Shown here: positions 24,451 to 31,838 of the stretch, piece by piece
Layout: each line of letters starts with the position of its first letter
Position numbering within the stretch: the first letter of the stretch is position 1
From: an uncultured Collinsella sp.
GTDB lineage: Bacteria > Actinomycetota > Coriobacteriia > Coriobacteriales > Coriobacteriaceae
Reading direction: 5' to 3'
DNA length: 37,599 nucleotides
Assembly: GCA_958447445.1 (NCBI GenBank)
Contig: CAUDAE010000005.1
Coordinates: 1 to 37,599 of the forward strand
Notes under the pieces: model-generated
Database searches by the model: none
What the model was told of the DNA's origin: nothing
The model's input: the letters and a program-made list of their open reading frames with translations, nothing else
Translations under genes and position numbers: made by a program

Positions 24451-24783
24451 ATGGAGGATATGAACGAACTGCAGATGACCTGCTTTGAGATCATCAGCTA
24501 CGTCGGTACCGCCAAGAGCATGTACATCAATGCCGTGCAAAAGGCCAAGGAGGGCGATTTTGACGCCGCCGAGGAGCTTATCAAGCAGGGCGACGAGGCC
24601 TATAACGGTGGCCACGATGTTCACATGGGGCTTCTGAAGAAGGAGGCCAACGGCGAACGTAACGGCGAGGCCCCGTTGATTTTGCTGCATGCCGAGGACC
24701 AGATGGCCGGCACCGAGACCATGCGCGTCATGGCGACGGAGCTCATCGAGGTTCACAAGCAGCTGCAGGCACTTCAGGCCTAG
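24451..24783 (+). CDS. PTS lactose/cellobiose-family IIA subunit
   Basis: A 110-residue three-helix IIA protein. The family start MNELQMTCFEIISYVGTAKS and the phospho-histidine segment LLHAEDQMAG, with its His followed by an acidic residue, are both present. It takes phosphate from HPr and gives it to IIB. The GTG at 24442 directly after the IIB stop, the ATG at 24451 and the ATG at 24460 are all possible starts; I chose 24451. GGAGG at 24453-24457 would be too close for 24460. It is the last gene of the operon before a strong terminator. Confidence 0.9.
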   Translation: MEDMNELQMTCFEIISYVGTAKSMYINAVQKAKEGDFDAAEELIKQGDEAYNGGHDVHMGLLKKEANGERNGEAPLILLHAEDQMAGTETMRVMATELIEVHKQLQALQA

Positions 24784-24841
24784 TCGGCGTTATCGCCGCG
24801 ACGGACCGTGCGGTCCAACAGACAACATAGTCCCTTTGACG

Positions 24842-24879
24842 GGCGCCGGGAGCCTCCGCCTCCCGGCGCCTTTATTTTT
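24842..24879 (+). terminator. terminator of the GH1-PTS operon
   Basis: GGCGCCGGGAG (24842-24852) pairs perfectly with CTCCCGGCGCC (24860-24870) over a 7-nt loop, followed by TTTATTTTT. Confidence 0.9.
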
Positions 24880-24930
24880 GGGGATGGTCTTGCGCGGCCT
24901 GTTGGGCAGCCAATTGCGTTACCCCAGATA

Positions 24931-24969
24931 AAACCTGCCAAAACAAACCTGTCCCTTTTTGGTAGGTTT
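24931..24969. repeat. half-copy of the leader palindrome plus small hairpin
   Basis: AACCTGCCAAAACAAACC and the following TGTCCC match the right arm of the element at 20986-21083. AAACCTGCC (24931-24939) can also pair with GGTAGGTTT (24961-24969). It lies between the operon terminator and the ROK gene. Confidence 0.5.
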
Positions 24970-25024
24970 TTGCCTTGAGAGCGGTACCATACAGGCAATG
25001 TTTAAACGAGAAAGGTGGGCTCCC

Positions 25025-25978
25025 ATGGAACCTAAGCAGTACTACATCGGCATCGACGTCGGCGGCACTTCGGTTAAGGAGGGCCTGTTCGACGAGGACG
25101 GCAACCTGCTTGCCAAGGCCAGCGTGCCCACGCCTCCTATCGTTGACGCCGCGGGCTTTGCCGCGGTGACCGAGGCTATCGACCAGGTGGTCGCCAAGGC
25201 ACAGATTCCGCGTGCCTTTGTGGCGGGCATTGGCCTGGCCGTTCCGTGTCCCATCCCGGCGTCGGGCGATGCCAAGGTCAAGGCCAACATTGCCATTAAC
25301 CTGCCCGAGCTGAGGGTCGCCATTCAGAAGCACTGCCCCGATGCGGTCGTTAAGTATGAGAACGATGCCAACGCCGCTGCCATGGGCGAGGCCTGGCTCG
25401 GTTCTGCCAAGGGCGTGCAGAACGTGGTGATGGTCACCATCGGTACCGGCGTGGGCGGCGGCGTTATCGTTAACGGCGACGTGGTATCGGGCGTTGTGGG
25501 CGCCGGCGGCGAGATTGGCCACATGTGCCTGAACCCGGCCGAGGAGCGCACCTGCGGCTGTGGCGGCCATGGCCATCTGGAGCAGTATTCCAGCGCCACC
25601 GGCGTGGTGAGCAACTACCTTGCCGAGTGCAAGAAGGCGGGCGTCGAGCCCATTGAGCTCACCGGCCCCTCCGATTCCAAGGACGTGTTCCAGGCCTGCC
25701 GCGAGGGCGACAAGCTCGCGCTGGCCGCAGCCGACACCATGGCCGACTACCTTGGCCGCGCCCTGGCGCTTATCGCCAACGTGGTCGACCCCGAGATGTT
25801 CCTGATCGGTGGCGGCGCGTCCGCTTCGGCCGATGTTTATCTCGACAAGGTTCGCGAGCACTTTAAGCAGTACGCGCTCTCTGCCTCGCGCGAGACGCCC
25901 ATTAAGGTCGCTTCGCTCGGAAACGACGCCGGCATCATCGGTGCCGCCTACGTAGCCCTGCGCGCCGCCGGTAAATAG
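25025..25978 (+). CDS. ROK-family sugar kinase (glucokinase-like)
   Basis: A 317-residue cytoplasmic kinase phosphorylating a hexose with ATP. Visible are the phosphate-1 motif IGIDVGGT (8-15), ENDANAAA with catalytic Asp114, the IGTGVGGG loop, GEIGHM with zinc-ligand His166, and the ROK zinc motif at 177-186. That motif reads CGCGGHGHLE, so the third cysteine of the usual C-x-C-G-x2-G-C-x-E is histidine (His184). AAAGGTGGG about 7 nt upstream supports the ATG at 25025. It lies behind a terminator but on the same strand as the PTS operon. It would phosphorylate the unphosphorylated sugar released by the GH1 enzyme. Glucokinase is most likely; fructokinase or mannokinase is possible. Confidence 0.88.
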   Translation: MEPKQYYIGIDVGGTSVKEGLFDEDGNLLAKASVPTPPIVDAAGFAAVTEAIDQVVAKAQIPRAFVAGIGLAVPCPIPASGDAKVKANIAINLPELRVAIQKHCPDAVVKYENDANAAAMGEAWLGSAKGVQNVVMVTIGTGVGGGVIVNGDVVSGVVGAGGEIGHMCLNPAEERTCGCGGHGHLEQYSSATGVVSNYLAECKKAGVEPIELTGPSDSKDVFQACREGDKLALAAADTMADYLGRALALIANVVDPEMFLIGGGASASADVYLDKVREHFKQYALSASRETPIKVASLGNDAGIIGAAYVALRAAGK

Positions 25979-25980
25979 CT

Positions 25981-26040
25981 GGTGCAAGGGGGTCAGGTTA
26001 CTTTGCACCAACACGGTGCAAAAGGGACAGTCTTGGCCCC
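25981..26040. repeat. REP-like element, GGGGTCAGGTTACTTTGCA family, copy 2
   Basis: It carries the same core as the element at 15697-15751. Here the inner palindrome TTGCACC/GGTGCAA around AACAC is perfect, and GGTGCAA also occurs at the left end. The right end GGGACAGTCTTGGCCCC resembles the GGGACAGTCC core at 4690-4701. It starts 2 nt after the ROK gene stop codon. Confidence 0.65.
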
Positions 26041-26144
26041 CATGCCTGCCCCAAAATATGCCGTGACCCTTCCGTCTGCGAAGGCTCGGCATCGGCGTGC
26101 TACCATAGCTACGTCCAAGTACACATATCAAGTGGAGGATATCC

Positions 26145-27068
26145 ATGGCAAACGTTCTTGTCTTTGGTCACCAGAACCCCGATAACGACGCCATCATGAG
26201 CGCCGTCGTCCTGTCCCAGCTGCTCAACCAGGTTGAGTATGCCGGCAACACCTACGAGGCCTGCGCCCTTGGTCAGCTTCCGGCCGAGTCCGCCAAGCTG
26301 CTCGCCGACGCCGGCATCGCCGAGCCCCGCGTGATCGAGTCCGTCGAGGCCGGTCAGCTCGTCGTCCTCACCGACCACAACGAGTCTGCCCAGTCCGTCG
26401 CCGGCCTTAAGGACGCCACGGTCTTTGGCGTTGTCGATCATCACCGCATCGGCGACTTCGAGACCGCCGGCCCGCTGCACTACATCTGCCTGCCCTGGGG
26501 CTCCAGCTGCACCATCGTCACCAAGCTCGCCGGCGTGCTCGGCGTTGAGCTTTCCGACGTCCAGGCTAAGCTGCTGCTCTCGGCCATGATGACCGACACG
26601 CTCATGCTCAAGAGCCCCACCACCACCGATGTCGACCGCGCCGTCGCCGCCAAGCTCGGCGAGCAGGTGGGCGTCGACCCGGTCAAGTTTGGCATGGAGG
26701 TCTTCCTCACCCGTCCGTCCGGCTCCTTTACCGCTGCCGAGATGGTCGGCAACGACATCAAGATGTTCGAGCCCGCCGGCAAGAAGCTGCTCATCGGCCA
26801 GTACGAGACTGTCGACAAGACCCGCGCACTCGGCATGATCGACGAGATTCGCGAGGCCATGCGCGCCTACGCTGCCGAGAAGGGCGCTGACGGCATTGTC
26901 CTGTGCATCACCGACATCATGGAGGAGGGCTCGCAGGTCCTGCTCGAGGGCGAGACCGAGGCCGCTCAGAAGGGCCTGGGCATTGCCGACGAGCACGACG
27001 GCGTCTGGATGCCGGGCGTCCTCTCCCGTAAGAAGCAGGTCGCTGCCCCCATCATGGCCGCCTGCTAG
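26145..27068 (+). CDS. ppaC: family II manganese-dependent inorganic pyrophosphatase
   Basis: A DHH-family enzyme that hydrolyses pyrophosphate to phosphate and so drives biosynthetic reactions. The 307-residue protein has no CBS or DRTGG insert, so it is the simple, non-regulated type. Metal-binding residues are visible: His9, Asp13 and Asp15 in GHQNPDND, Asp77 in LTDHNE, and the DHH signature Asp98-His99-His100. The C-terminal DHHA2 domain ends with the substrate-binding SRKKQ at 294-298. AGTGGAGG lies about 7 nt before the ATG. It is monocistronic, closed by a terminator. Confidence 0.96.
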   Translation: MANVLVFGHQNPDNDAIMSAVVLSQLLNQVEYAGNTYEACALGQLPAESAKLLADAGIAEPRVIESVEAGQLVVLTDHNESAQSVAGLKDATVFGVVDHHRIGDFETAGPLHYICLPWGSSCTIVTKLAGVLGVELSDVQAKLLLSAMMTDTLMLKSPTTTDVDRAVAAKLGEQVGVDPVKFGMEVFLTRPSGSFTAAEMVGNDIKMFEPAGKKLLIGQYETVDKTRALGMIDEIREAMRAYAAEKGADGIVLCITDIMEEGSQVLLEGETEAAQKGLGIADEHDGVWMPGVLSRKKQVAAPIMAAC

Positions 27069-27087
27069 GTTTAGTTCACTAAACGCC

Positions 27088-27127
27088 ACGACCGGATCGC
27101 GGACGCCCCGCGCTCCGGTCGTTTTTT
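27088..27127 (+). terminator. terminator of ppaC
   Basis: ACGACCGGA (27088-27096) pairs with TCCGGTCGT (27114-27122), extended inside by CGCG bases, followed by six T. Confidence 0.9.
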
Positions 27128-27265
27128 GTGCATGGCGCCGCGTCGTCTCTTGGACAGGCGTGCCCGTGCCGTTGGGCAAATAATGTTCAACCTGTGGTTC
27201 CGCTTTTCGGCCACGCCTGCGTGCTTGTCGTGCAGGGTAGGCTAGATGCAAGCGTAATACGTTAG

Positions 27266-27302
27266 AGCGCGGCGCCGCCACTTGGGCGGGCCGTGCTTTT
27301 TT
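27266..27302 (+). promoter_or_regulatory. terminator-like hairpin in the nhaA leader (candidate attenuator)
   Basis: AGCGCGGC (27266-27273) plus CCGCC (27275-27279) pair with GGCGG (27285-27289) and GCCGTGCT (27290-27297), with one bulged G and one G-U pair, followed by six T. It ends 33 nt before the nhaA start and lies after the ppaC terminator. It therefore either ends a separate short transcript or conditionally stops nhaA mRNA. I could not match the preceding about 140 nt to a known riboswitch. Confidence 0.55.
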
Positions 27303-27335
27303 AAGACGGGAGCCTTCCCGTGAAAGGAGCCGCCC

Positions 27336-28694
27336 ATGGCAGCACCCGAGCAGCTGTTCAACGTCCGTGAGCGCAAGCGTTTTGAGCGTCACGACATCTG
27401 GGAGCGCATCGCTGAGAACGGCACGATTTCCGCCGCCGTCATGGTCTTCGCCGCCATCGCCGCCGTCATTTGCGCCAATACCGATGCCTACGAGGCCATC
27501 CATCACTTTTTGGAGACCCCGCTGTATGTGGGTCTGGGCAACCTTACGGCCGGTCTCACCGTTGAGCTTTTCGTCAACGACTTTCTCATGGCGATTTTCT
27601 TTTTGTTGGTGGGTATTGAGCTTAAGTACGAGATGACGGTCGGCGAGCTCAAGAATCCGCGTCAGGCCATGCTTCCCATGCTGGCGGCCGTGGGTGGCGT
27701 CGTCGTTCCCGCCTGCATCTACCTGATCTTTAACCATGCCGGCGCTCACAACGGTTGGGCCATCCCCATGGCAACCGATATTGCCTTCGCACTGGGCGTG
27801 CTGTCGCTTTTGGGCAATCGCGTGCCCAACGGCGTGCGCGTGTTCTTCTCGACGCTCGCCATCGCCGACGACCTCATCTCTATCGCCGCCATCGCCATCT
27901 TCTACGGTCAGAGCCCCAATCCGTTTTGGTTGGGCGCCGCCGCGCTTGTGACCTGCGCGCTCGTGTGGCTCAACAAGACGCAGCATTACCGCCTTGCCCC
28001 GTATTCGGTACTGGGTTTGCTGTTGTGGTTCTGCATGTTCAAGAGCGGCGTACACGCCACGCTTGCCGGCGTCATCTTGGCTTTTACCATCCCGGCCAAG
28101 TGCGGCGTCAAGCTCGATAGCCTTACCGATTGGTTGGGCGAGTGCCTGCCGTTGCTCGATGACAGCTACGATGACGAGGCACACATCCTGGGCCAGCATG
28201 ACTTTACCGTCTCGACCACTAAGGTCGAGCGCGTCATGCACCGCGTCACCCCGCCGCTCATCCGCATGGAGCGTCTGATCTCCACGCCGGTCAACTTTGT
28301 GATTCTGCCGATCTTTGCGTTCGTGAACGCACAGGTTCGCCTAGTGGGCGTGGACATGAGCACGCTGCTCACCGACCCGGTGACGCTCGGCGTGTACTTT
28401 GGCATGCTGCTGGGCAAGCCGATCGGCATCTTTGGCATGACGTTCGCCTTGGTCAAGCTCAAGGCCTGCGAGCTACCGCGCAACGTCAACTGGCACATGA
28501 TTGCCGGCGTGGGCATTCTGGGCGGCATCGGCTTTACCATGTCGATTCTCATCAGCGGTCTCGCCTTCCCGACGGCCCAGTTTGAGGTTCTTGCTGCCAA
28601 GGCTGCCATTCTTGCCGGTTCGGTCACCGCTGCCGTGCTCGGCATGATCTACATGAGCGTGGTTTGCAAACACCCCGCGCCCAAGGGCGAGTAA
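27336..28694 (+). CDS. nhaA: Na+/H+ antiporter NhaA
   Basis: A 452-residue inner-membrane antiporter that expels Na+ or Li+ in exchange for protons. About twelve hydrophobic segments are visible. The ion-binding pair Asp178-Asp179 lies in TLAIADDLISI, and the conserved unwound helix is ATDIAFALGVL at 147-157. The N-terminus has an extra charged roughly 20 residues (RERKRFERHD), and an acidic cytoplasmic loop (DDSYDDEAH) interrupts the C-terminal half, making it longer than the roughly 390-residue Escherichia coli protein. AAAGGAGC lies about 7 nt before the ATG. It follows a hairpin leader that may regulate it. Confidence 0.95.
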   Translation: MAAPEQLFNVRERKRFERHDIWERIAENGTISAAVMVFAAIAAVICANTDAYEAIHHFLETPLYVGLGNLTAGLTVELFVNDFLMAIFFLLVGIELKYEMTVGELKNPRQAMLPMLAAVGGVVVPACIYLIFNHAGAHNGWAIPMATDIAFALGVLSLLGNRVPNGVRVFFSTLAIADDLISIAAIAIFYGQSPNPFWLGAAALVTCALVWLNKTQHYRLAPYSVLGLLLWFCMFKSGVHATLAGVILAFTIPAKCGVKLDSLTDWLGECLPLLDDSYDDEAHILGQHDFTVSTTKVERVMHRVTPPLIRMERLISTPVNFVILPIFAFVNAQVRLVGVDMSTLLTDPVTLGVYFGMLLGKPIGIFGMTFALVKLKACELPRNVNWHMIAGVGILGGIGFTMSILISGLAFPTAQFEVLAAKAAILAGSVTAAVLGMIYMSVVCKHPAPKGE

Positions 28695-28787
28695 AAGCTC
28701 GAAAACAGACACCAGAACCGGTTTGGATGCGTTCGAAACTCGGACCAGGGTGCTACTGGCCCCCTGCCAGATACCCCCGTGGTCAAA

Positions 28788-28829
28788 AAACGCCGTTTGT
28801 GAGTACTGTCACAAACGGCGTTTCATTTT
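28788..28829 (+). terminator. terminator of nhaA
   Basis: AAACGCCGTTTGTGA (28788-28802) pairs perfectly with 28809-28823 over a 6-nt loop; TTTCATTTT ends the structure. The symmetry and the A-run before it suggest it could act in both directions. Confidence 0.8.
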
Positions 28830-28926
28830 AGGCGCGAAAAATAATGTACAAATCTATTCTGTCTGTGCATTAACGATTGCGTGGCTGGACGAAAAATGCC
28901 GACGCATCCTTCCAAAACCGGACACA

Positions 28927-28948
28927 AAAGGCCAAGACAGGCCTTTTT
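28927..28948 (+). terminator. short terminator-like hairpin
   Basis: AAAGGCC (28927-28933) pairs with GGCCTTT (28940-28946) over AAGACA, followed by two more T and AA. No annotated gene ends just before it on the plus strand. On the minus strand it could terminate the 29027-29281 gene, about 80 nt away. Confidence 0.5.
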
Positions 28949-29011
28949 AATTCAAAATCGCTGTCACTAAAAAAGTAACAGTACTCATATTTGCTATTTT
29001 TTGGCCACAGG

Positions 29012-29024
29012 CCCCAATGACTAG
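29012..29024. repeat. fragment of the GACTAG repeat family
   Basis: CCCCAATGACTAG resembles CCCCAACGACTAG at 4672-4684 inside the palindrome there. It ends at the stop codon of the minus-strand small gene. Confidence 0.3.
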
Positions 29025-29026
29025 GT

Positions 29027-29281
29027 TTATTCCACGGTGCCGTAGACGGCGCCCCAGCCGTGGGCGGCCAAGGCGGAGTTGAGCTGGTCGCAAAGTGACT
29101 GGCGGTCGTAGTAGCCGGGCGGCAAAAGGTTCACGATTTCCATGAGGTCGGGCGCCAGGTCCAAGATTTCTGCCTGTACGATTAGATCCAGACGGTCGAT
29201 GGCGTGGCGGTCGTAAAACAGCCCATCGACCAGGCGCTGTAGGTCGCCGAATTCCTCGGCCTGGAACGACCCGTATTCCAT
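29027..29281 (-). CDS. small hypothetical protein
   Basis: An 84-residue soluble, acidic protein that I do not recognise. It is predicted to be largely helical, with a hydrophobic LDLIVQAEILDLAPDL segment followed by MEIVNLLPPGYYDRQSLCDQ, where the LPPGYY turn is the most distinctive part. It has no signal peptide or membrane helix. AAGGAGG lies about 6 nt before the ATG at 29281, so translation is likely. It is transcribed away from aspT, with about 150 nt between the starts. Confidence 0.7.
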   Translation of the reverse strand: MEYGSFQAEEFGDLQRLVDGLFYDRHAIDRLDLIVQAEILDLAPDLMEIVNLLPPGYYDRQSLCDQLNSALAAHGWGAVYGTVE

Positions 29282-29431
29282 AGTGCCTCCTTGGGCGCCT
29301 CATGCCGGCATGCGCGGCGATTCGTAATTTATTGCGATGGACTTAATCTATCACGGCTTCATAACGTTGCGGCGGTGGCGGTCTATACTTAGACGAACTG
29401 CAACGTACCGCTTCGCGAAAGGTCGCACCCC

Positions 29432-30736
29432 ATGCAGACGATCTACCAGAAGATGGAAACCACCGAACTCGATGCCGCCATCGAGGCACTCAAAGCCGAG
29501 GTCGCCGAGGTCAAGGCCAAGGGCCTGGCGCTCGACATGGCCCGCGGCAAGCCGTCGTCCTCCCAAGTGGGCATCTCGCGCCCCATGCTCGATATCCTCA
29601 ATGCCGACGCCGATTTGCACGACGGTAACGTCGACTGCTCCAATTACGGCTGTTTTGAGGGTATTCCTTCGGCACGCAAGTTGGCAGGGGAGTTCCTGGG
29701 CTGCCCCGCCGAGCAGACGCTCGTGCTGGGTTCGTCGAGCCTTTTGATCGAGCACGACATCGCCGGCATGTTCTGGCGTTGCGGTTCGTGCGGCAGCGAG
29801 CCCTGGGACGCCTACGAGGCCGCGCACGACGGCAAGAAGGTCAAGTTCCTGTGCCCCGTTCCCGGCTACGACCGCCACTTTGGCATCACCGCCGACCTGG
29901 GTATCGAGAACGTCCCCGTCGCGATGACCGACAACGGCCCCGACATGGACGAGGTCGAGCGCCTCGTTGCCGCCGACGATTCCATCAAGGGTATCTGGTG
30001 CGTGCCCAAGTATTCCAACCCCACGGGCATCACCTTTAGCGAGGACACTGTGCGCCGCCTGGTCGAGATGCCCACGGCTGCGCCCGATTTCCGCATCTTC
30101 TGGGACAACGCCTACTGCGTGCACGACCTGTACGACGAGACCGACGAGCTCGCCAACATCTTTGACCTCGCTCGTGCGGCGGGCACCGAGGACCGCGTGG
30201 TGGCCTTTGCCTCGACGTCCAAGATCACCTTCCCGGGCGCCGGCATCGGCTTTATCGGCGCGAGCCCCGCGGTCATCGCTGAGTTCTCCAAGCGCCTGAA
30301 GGCCGGTCTGATCAGCGCCGACAAGCTCAACCAGCTGCGTCACGTGCGCTTCCTTCCTACCATCGAGGCGGTCAAGGAGCACATGAAAAAGCACGCCGAG
30401 TTCCTGCGTCCGCGCTTTGAGGCCGTCGAGCGCAAGCTCACCGAGGGCTTGGGCGACACGGGCTGCGCCACCTGGACGCACCCCCGCGGCGGCTACTTTG
30501 TGAGCTTTGATGGTCCCGAGGGCTCGGCCCAGAAGGTCGCCGCGCTTTGCGCAGACTTGGGCGTCAAGCTCACGCCGGCCGGTGCTACCTGGCCCTATGG
30601 CAAGGACCCGCGCGACACCAACATCCGCATCGCGCCGAGCTATCCCACGGTCGAGGACCTGGAGGCCGCGCTCGATGTGCTGGTGCTGGCCGTTAAGCTT
30701 GTCGCTGCCGAGCTTGCGCGTGCCGAGCGCGCCTAA
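29432..30736 (+). CDS. MocR-fold aspartate aminotransferase (AspT type)
   Basis: A 434-residue PLP enzyme of the Aminotran_MocR family (Pfam PF12897), whose Corynebacterium member AspT is an aspartate aminotransferase. It interconverts aspartate and 2-oxoglutarate with oxaloacetate and glutamate. The features fit this branch and not the ordinary class I enzyme: N-terminal LALDMARGKPS, NYGCFEGIPSARKL, CPVPGYDRHF, VPKYSNPTG at 191-199, WDNAYCVHDLY with Asp225 and Tyr228, and the Schiff-base Lys264 in STSKITFPG. A TATACT hexamer at 29384-29389 lies about 43 nt upstream of the ATG and is a plausible -10 element. It is followed after 51 nt by the STAS gene. Confidence 0.9.
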   Translation: MQTIYQKMETTELDAAIEALKAEVAEVKAKGLALDMARGKPSSSQVGISRPMLDILNADADLHDGNVDCSNYGCFEGIPSARKLAGEFLGCPAEQTLVLGSSSLLIEHDIAGMFWRCGSCGSEPWDAYEAAHDGKKVKFLCPVPGYDRHFGITADLGIENVPVAMTDNGPDMDEVERLVAADDSIKGIWCVPKYSNPTGITFSEDTVRRLVEMPTAAPDFRIFWDNAYCVHDLYDETDELANIFDLARAAGTEDRVVAFASTSKITFPGAGIGFIGASPAVIAEFSKRLKAGLISADKLNQLRHVRFLPTIEAVKEHMKKHAEFLRPRFEAVERKLTEGLGDTGCATWTHPRGGYFVSFDGPEGSAQKVAALCADLGVKLTPAGATWPYGKDPRDTNIRIAPSYPTVEDLEAALDVLVLAVKLVAAELARAERA

Positions 30737-30787
30737 CGCGCGGCTTCCCGTACTATCCGCACTTTCGATACGTAAAGGAGCGTATAC

Positions 30788-31102
30788 ATGGATTTGGGTA
30801 TTTCCACCAACCCCACGCCAGAGCTCTACACCATTAAGGTAACCGGCGAGATCGATATCTCTAACGCCGACAGCCTGCGCAATGCTATCGACCTGGCGCT
30901 CGAGCAGCCCACTGAGGCCGTTGAGCTCGATTTTGCCCAGGTGAGCTACATCGACTCGACGGGCATTGGCGTGCTTGTGGGCGCCGCGCACCACGCGGTC
31001 GACCACGGCAAGCGCTTTAGCTGCACCAATGTGCAGCCCCCGGTGATGCGCGTGGTTCAGCTGTTGGGCGTCGACCAGGAGATTTCGATCACCGCTGCAT
31101 AA
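30788..31102 (+). CDS. STAS-domain anti-sigma factor antagonist (SpoIIAA/RsbV-like)
   Basis: A 104-residue single STAS domain. Ser57 in YIDSTGIGVLVGA is the position phosphorylated by the partner anti-sigma kinase in SpoIIAA and RsbV. In the known partner-switching scheme the unphosphorylated protein binds the kinase and frees the sigma factor. No RsbW-type kinase or sigma gene is adjacent, so its partner lies elsewhere. AAAGGAGC lies about 8 nt before the ATG. It may be read through from aspT or from its own promoter in the 51-nt gap. Confidence 0.9.
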   Translation: MDLGISTNPTPELYTIKVTGEIDISNADSLRNAIDLALEQPTEAVELDFAQVSYIDSTGIGVLVGAAHHAVDHGKRFSCTNVQPPVMRVVQLLGVDQEISITAA

Positions 31103-31256
31103 TCTTTGCCCCCCAAAAGGGCGTGCCGTTTGGCATATGTTTGTGATGCGCTCGGACGTTTTGGCGTCCGGGCGCTATACTTGACCGAATGAATAGACGA
31201 GTTCCGGCCGAATGGCGCGGTGCGGGCTCGACTCACATCGAGCCTTGGAGGTATGT

Positions 31257-31838
31257 GTGTTTGGTATTGGAGAGGGTGAGCTCGCGATCATCGTGGTCTT
31301 CGGCTTTTTGCTGTTTGGCCCGGATAAGCTCCCGCAGATGGGCCGCACGATCGGCCGTGCCATCCGTCAGTTCCGCGAGACGCAGGAAAAGATGACGGCC
31401 ATTGTTCAGTCCGAGATTATCGATCCGGTGAGCGAGGCCGCGTCGGCCCCGGTCAAGCCCAAGAAGGCTGCTGTCGATGACGATTCCGATGCGGACGAGG
31501 ATGCTGCCGAGACGGCAGCGCCCGCCAAGAAGGAGACCTTTGCCGAGCGTCGTGCCCGTCTCGCCGCCGAGAAGGCTGCGAGTGAGGGTGCCACCGAGGA
31601 CGAAGGTGCTGCTGAGGAGGCCGAGGGCGCCGAGCCCGCCGAGCCTGCCACTGCCACCGTCGAGCCCGAGCCTGCTGCAGAGCCGGAGCCCGAGCCCGAG
31701 CCGACAGAGCCCACGACGGCTGACCTCTATGCCCGTCGTCCCCGCAAGCGCAAGGCCGTCGTCGACCAGCTCGCCCGCGAGCTCGAGGCCGAGGACGAGG
31801 CCGCTGCCGCCGACGCCCCGAAGGGAGGCGATGAGTAA
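31257..31838 (+). CDS. Sec-independent translocase subunit TatA/TatB
   Basis: A 193-residue pore or adaptor subunit of the twin-arginine export system for folded proteins. One membrane helix (about 6-21) is followed by the FGPDKLPQMGRTIGRA hinge and amphipathic helix that define the family. The long Ala/Glu/Pro-rich acidic tail, with PEPEPEP repeats, makes it TatB-like in length, while the N-terminus MFGIGEGELAIIV is TatA-like; one protein may do both jobs. The GTG at 31257 is chosen because GGAGG lies 5 nt upstream and the helix begins there; an ATG at 31212 would add an unlikely 15-residue leader. Its stop overlaps the tatC start (TAATG). Confidence 0.9.
   Translation: MFGIGEGELAIIVVFGFLLFGPDKLPQMGRTIGRAIRQFRETQEKMTAIVQSEIIDPVSEAASAPVKPKKAAVDDDSDADEDAAETAAPAKKETFAERRARLAAEKAASEGATEDEGAAEEAEGAEPAEPATATVEPEPAAEPEPEPEPTEPTTADLYARRPRKRKAVVDQLARELEAEDEAAAADAPKGGDE

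Larger units (their letters stand above)
28695..29026. other. 332-nt intergenic region with stacked hairpins, AT-rich middle
   Basis: After nhaA comes a 15-bp perfect hairpin (28788-28823), then an AT-rich stretch of about 100 nt, a second short hairpin with a T-run (28927-28948), another AT-rich stretch and a repeat fragment (29012-29024). The interval between the two terminator-like hairpins could encode a small RNA of about 100 nt, but I see no known family. An open frame at 28723-28950 runs through the hairpins and is not credible as a gene. Confidence 0.4.

Noticed and set aside
27128..27335. Assignment of the nhaA leader to a named Na+/Li+ riboswitch class
   Set aside because: I could not recognise the conserved core of any known class by eye; only the hairpin with T-run is claimed.
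26109..28241. 710-aa antisense ORF opposite ppaC and nhaA
   Set aside because: It is the reverse-frame shadow of two well-identified genes in GC-rich DNA. The translation is His/Asp/Gly-rich, low in complexity and lacks motifs.
28723..28950. 75-aa ORF after nhaA
   Set aside because: It reads through two hairpins, lacks a ribosome-binding site and has no recognisable features.
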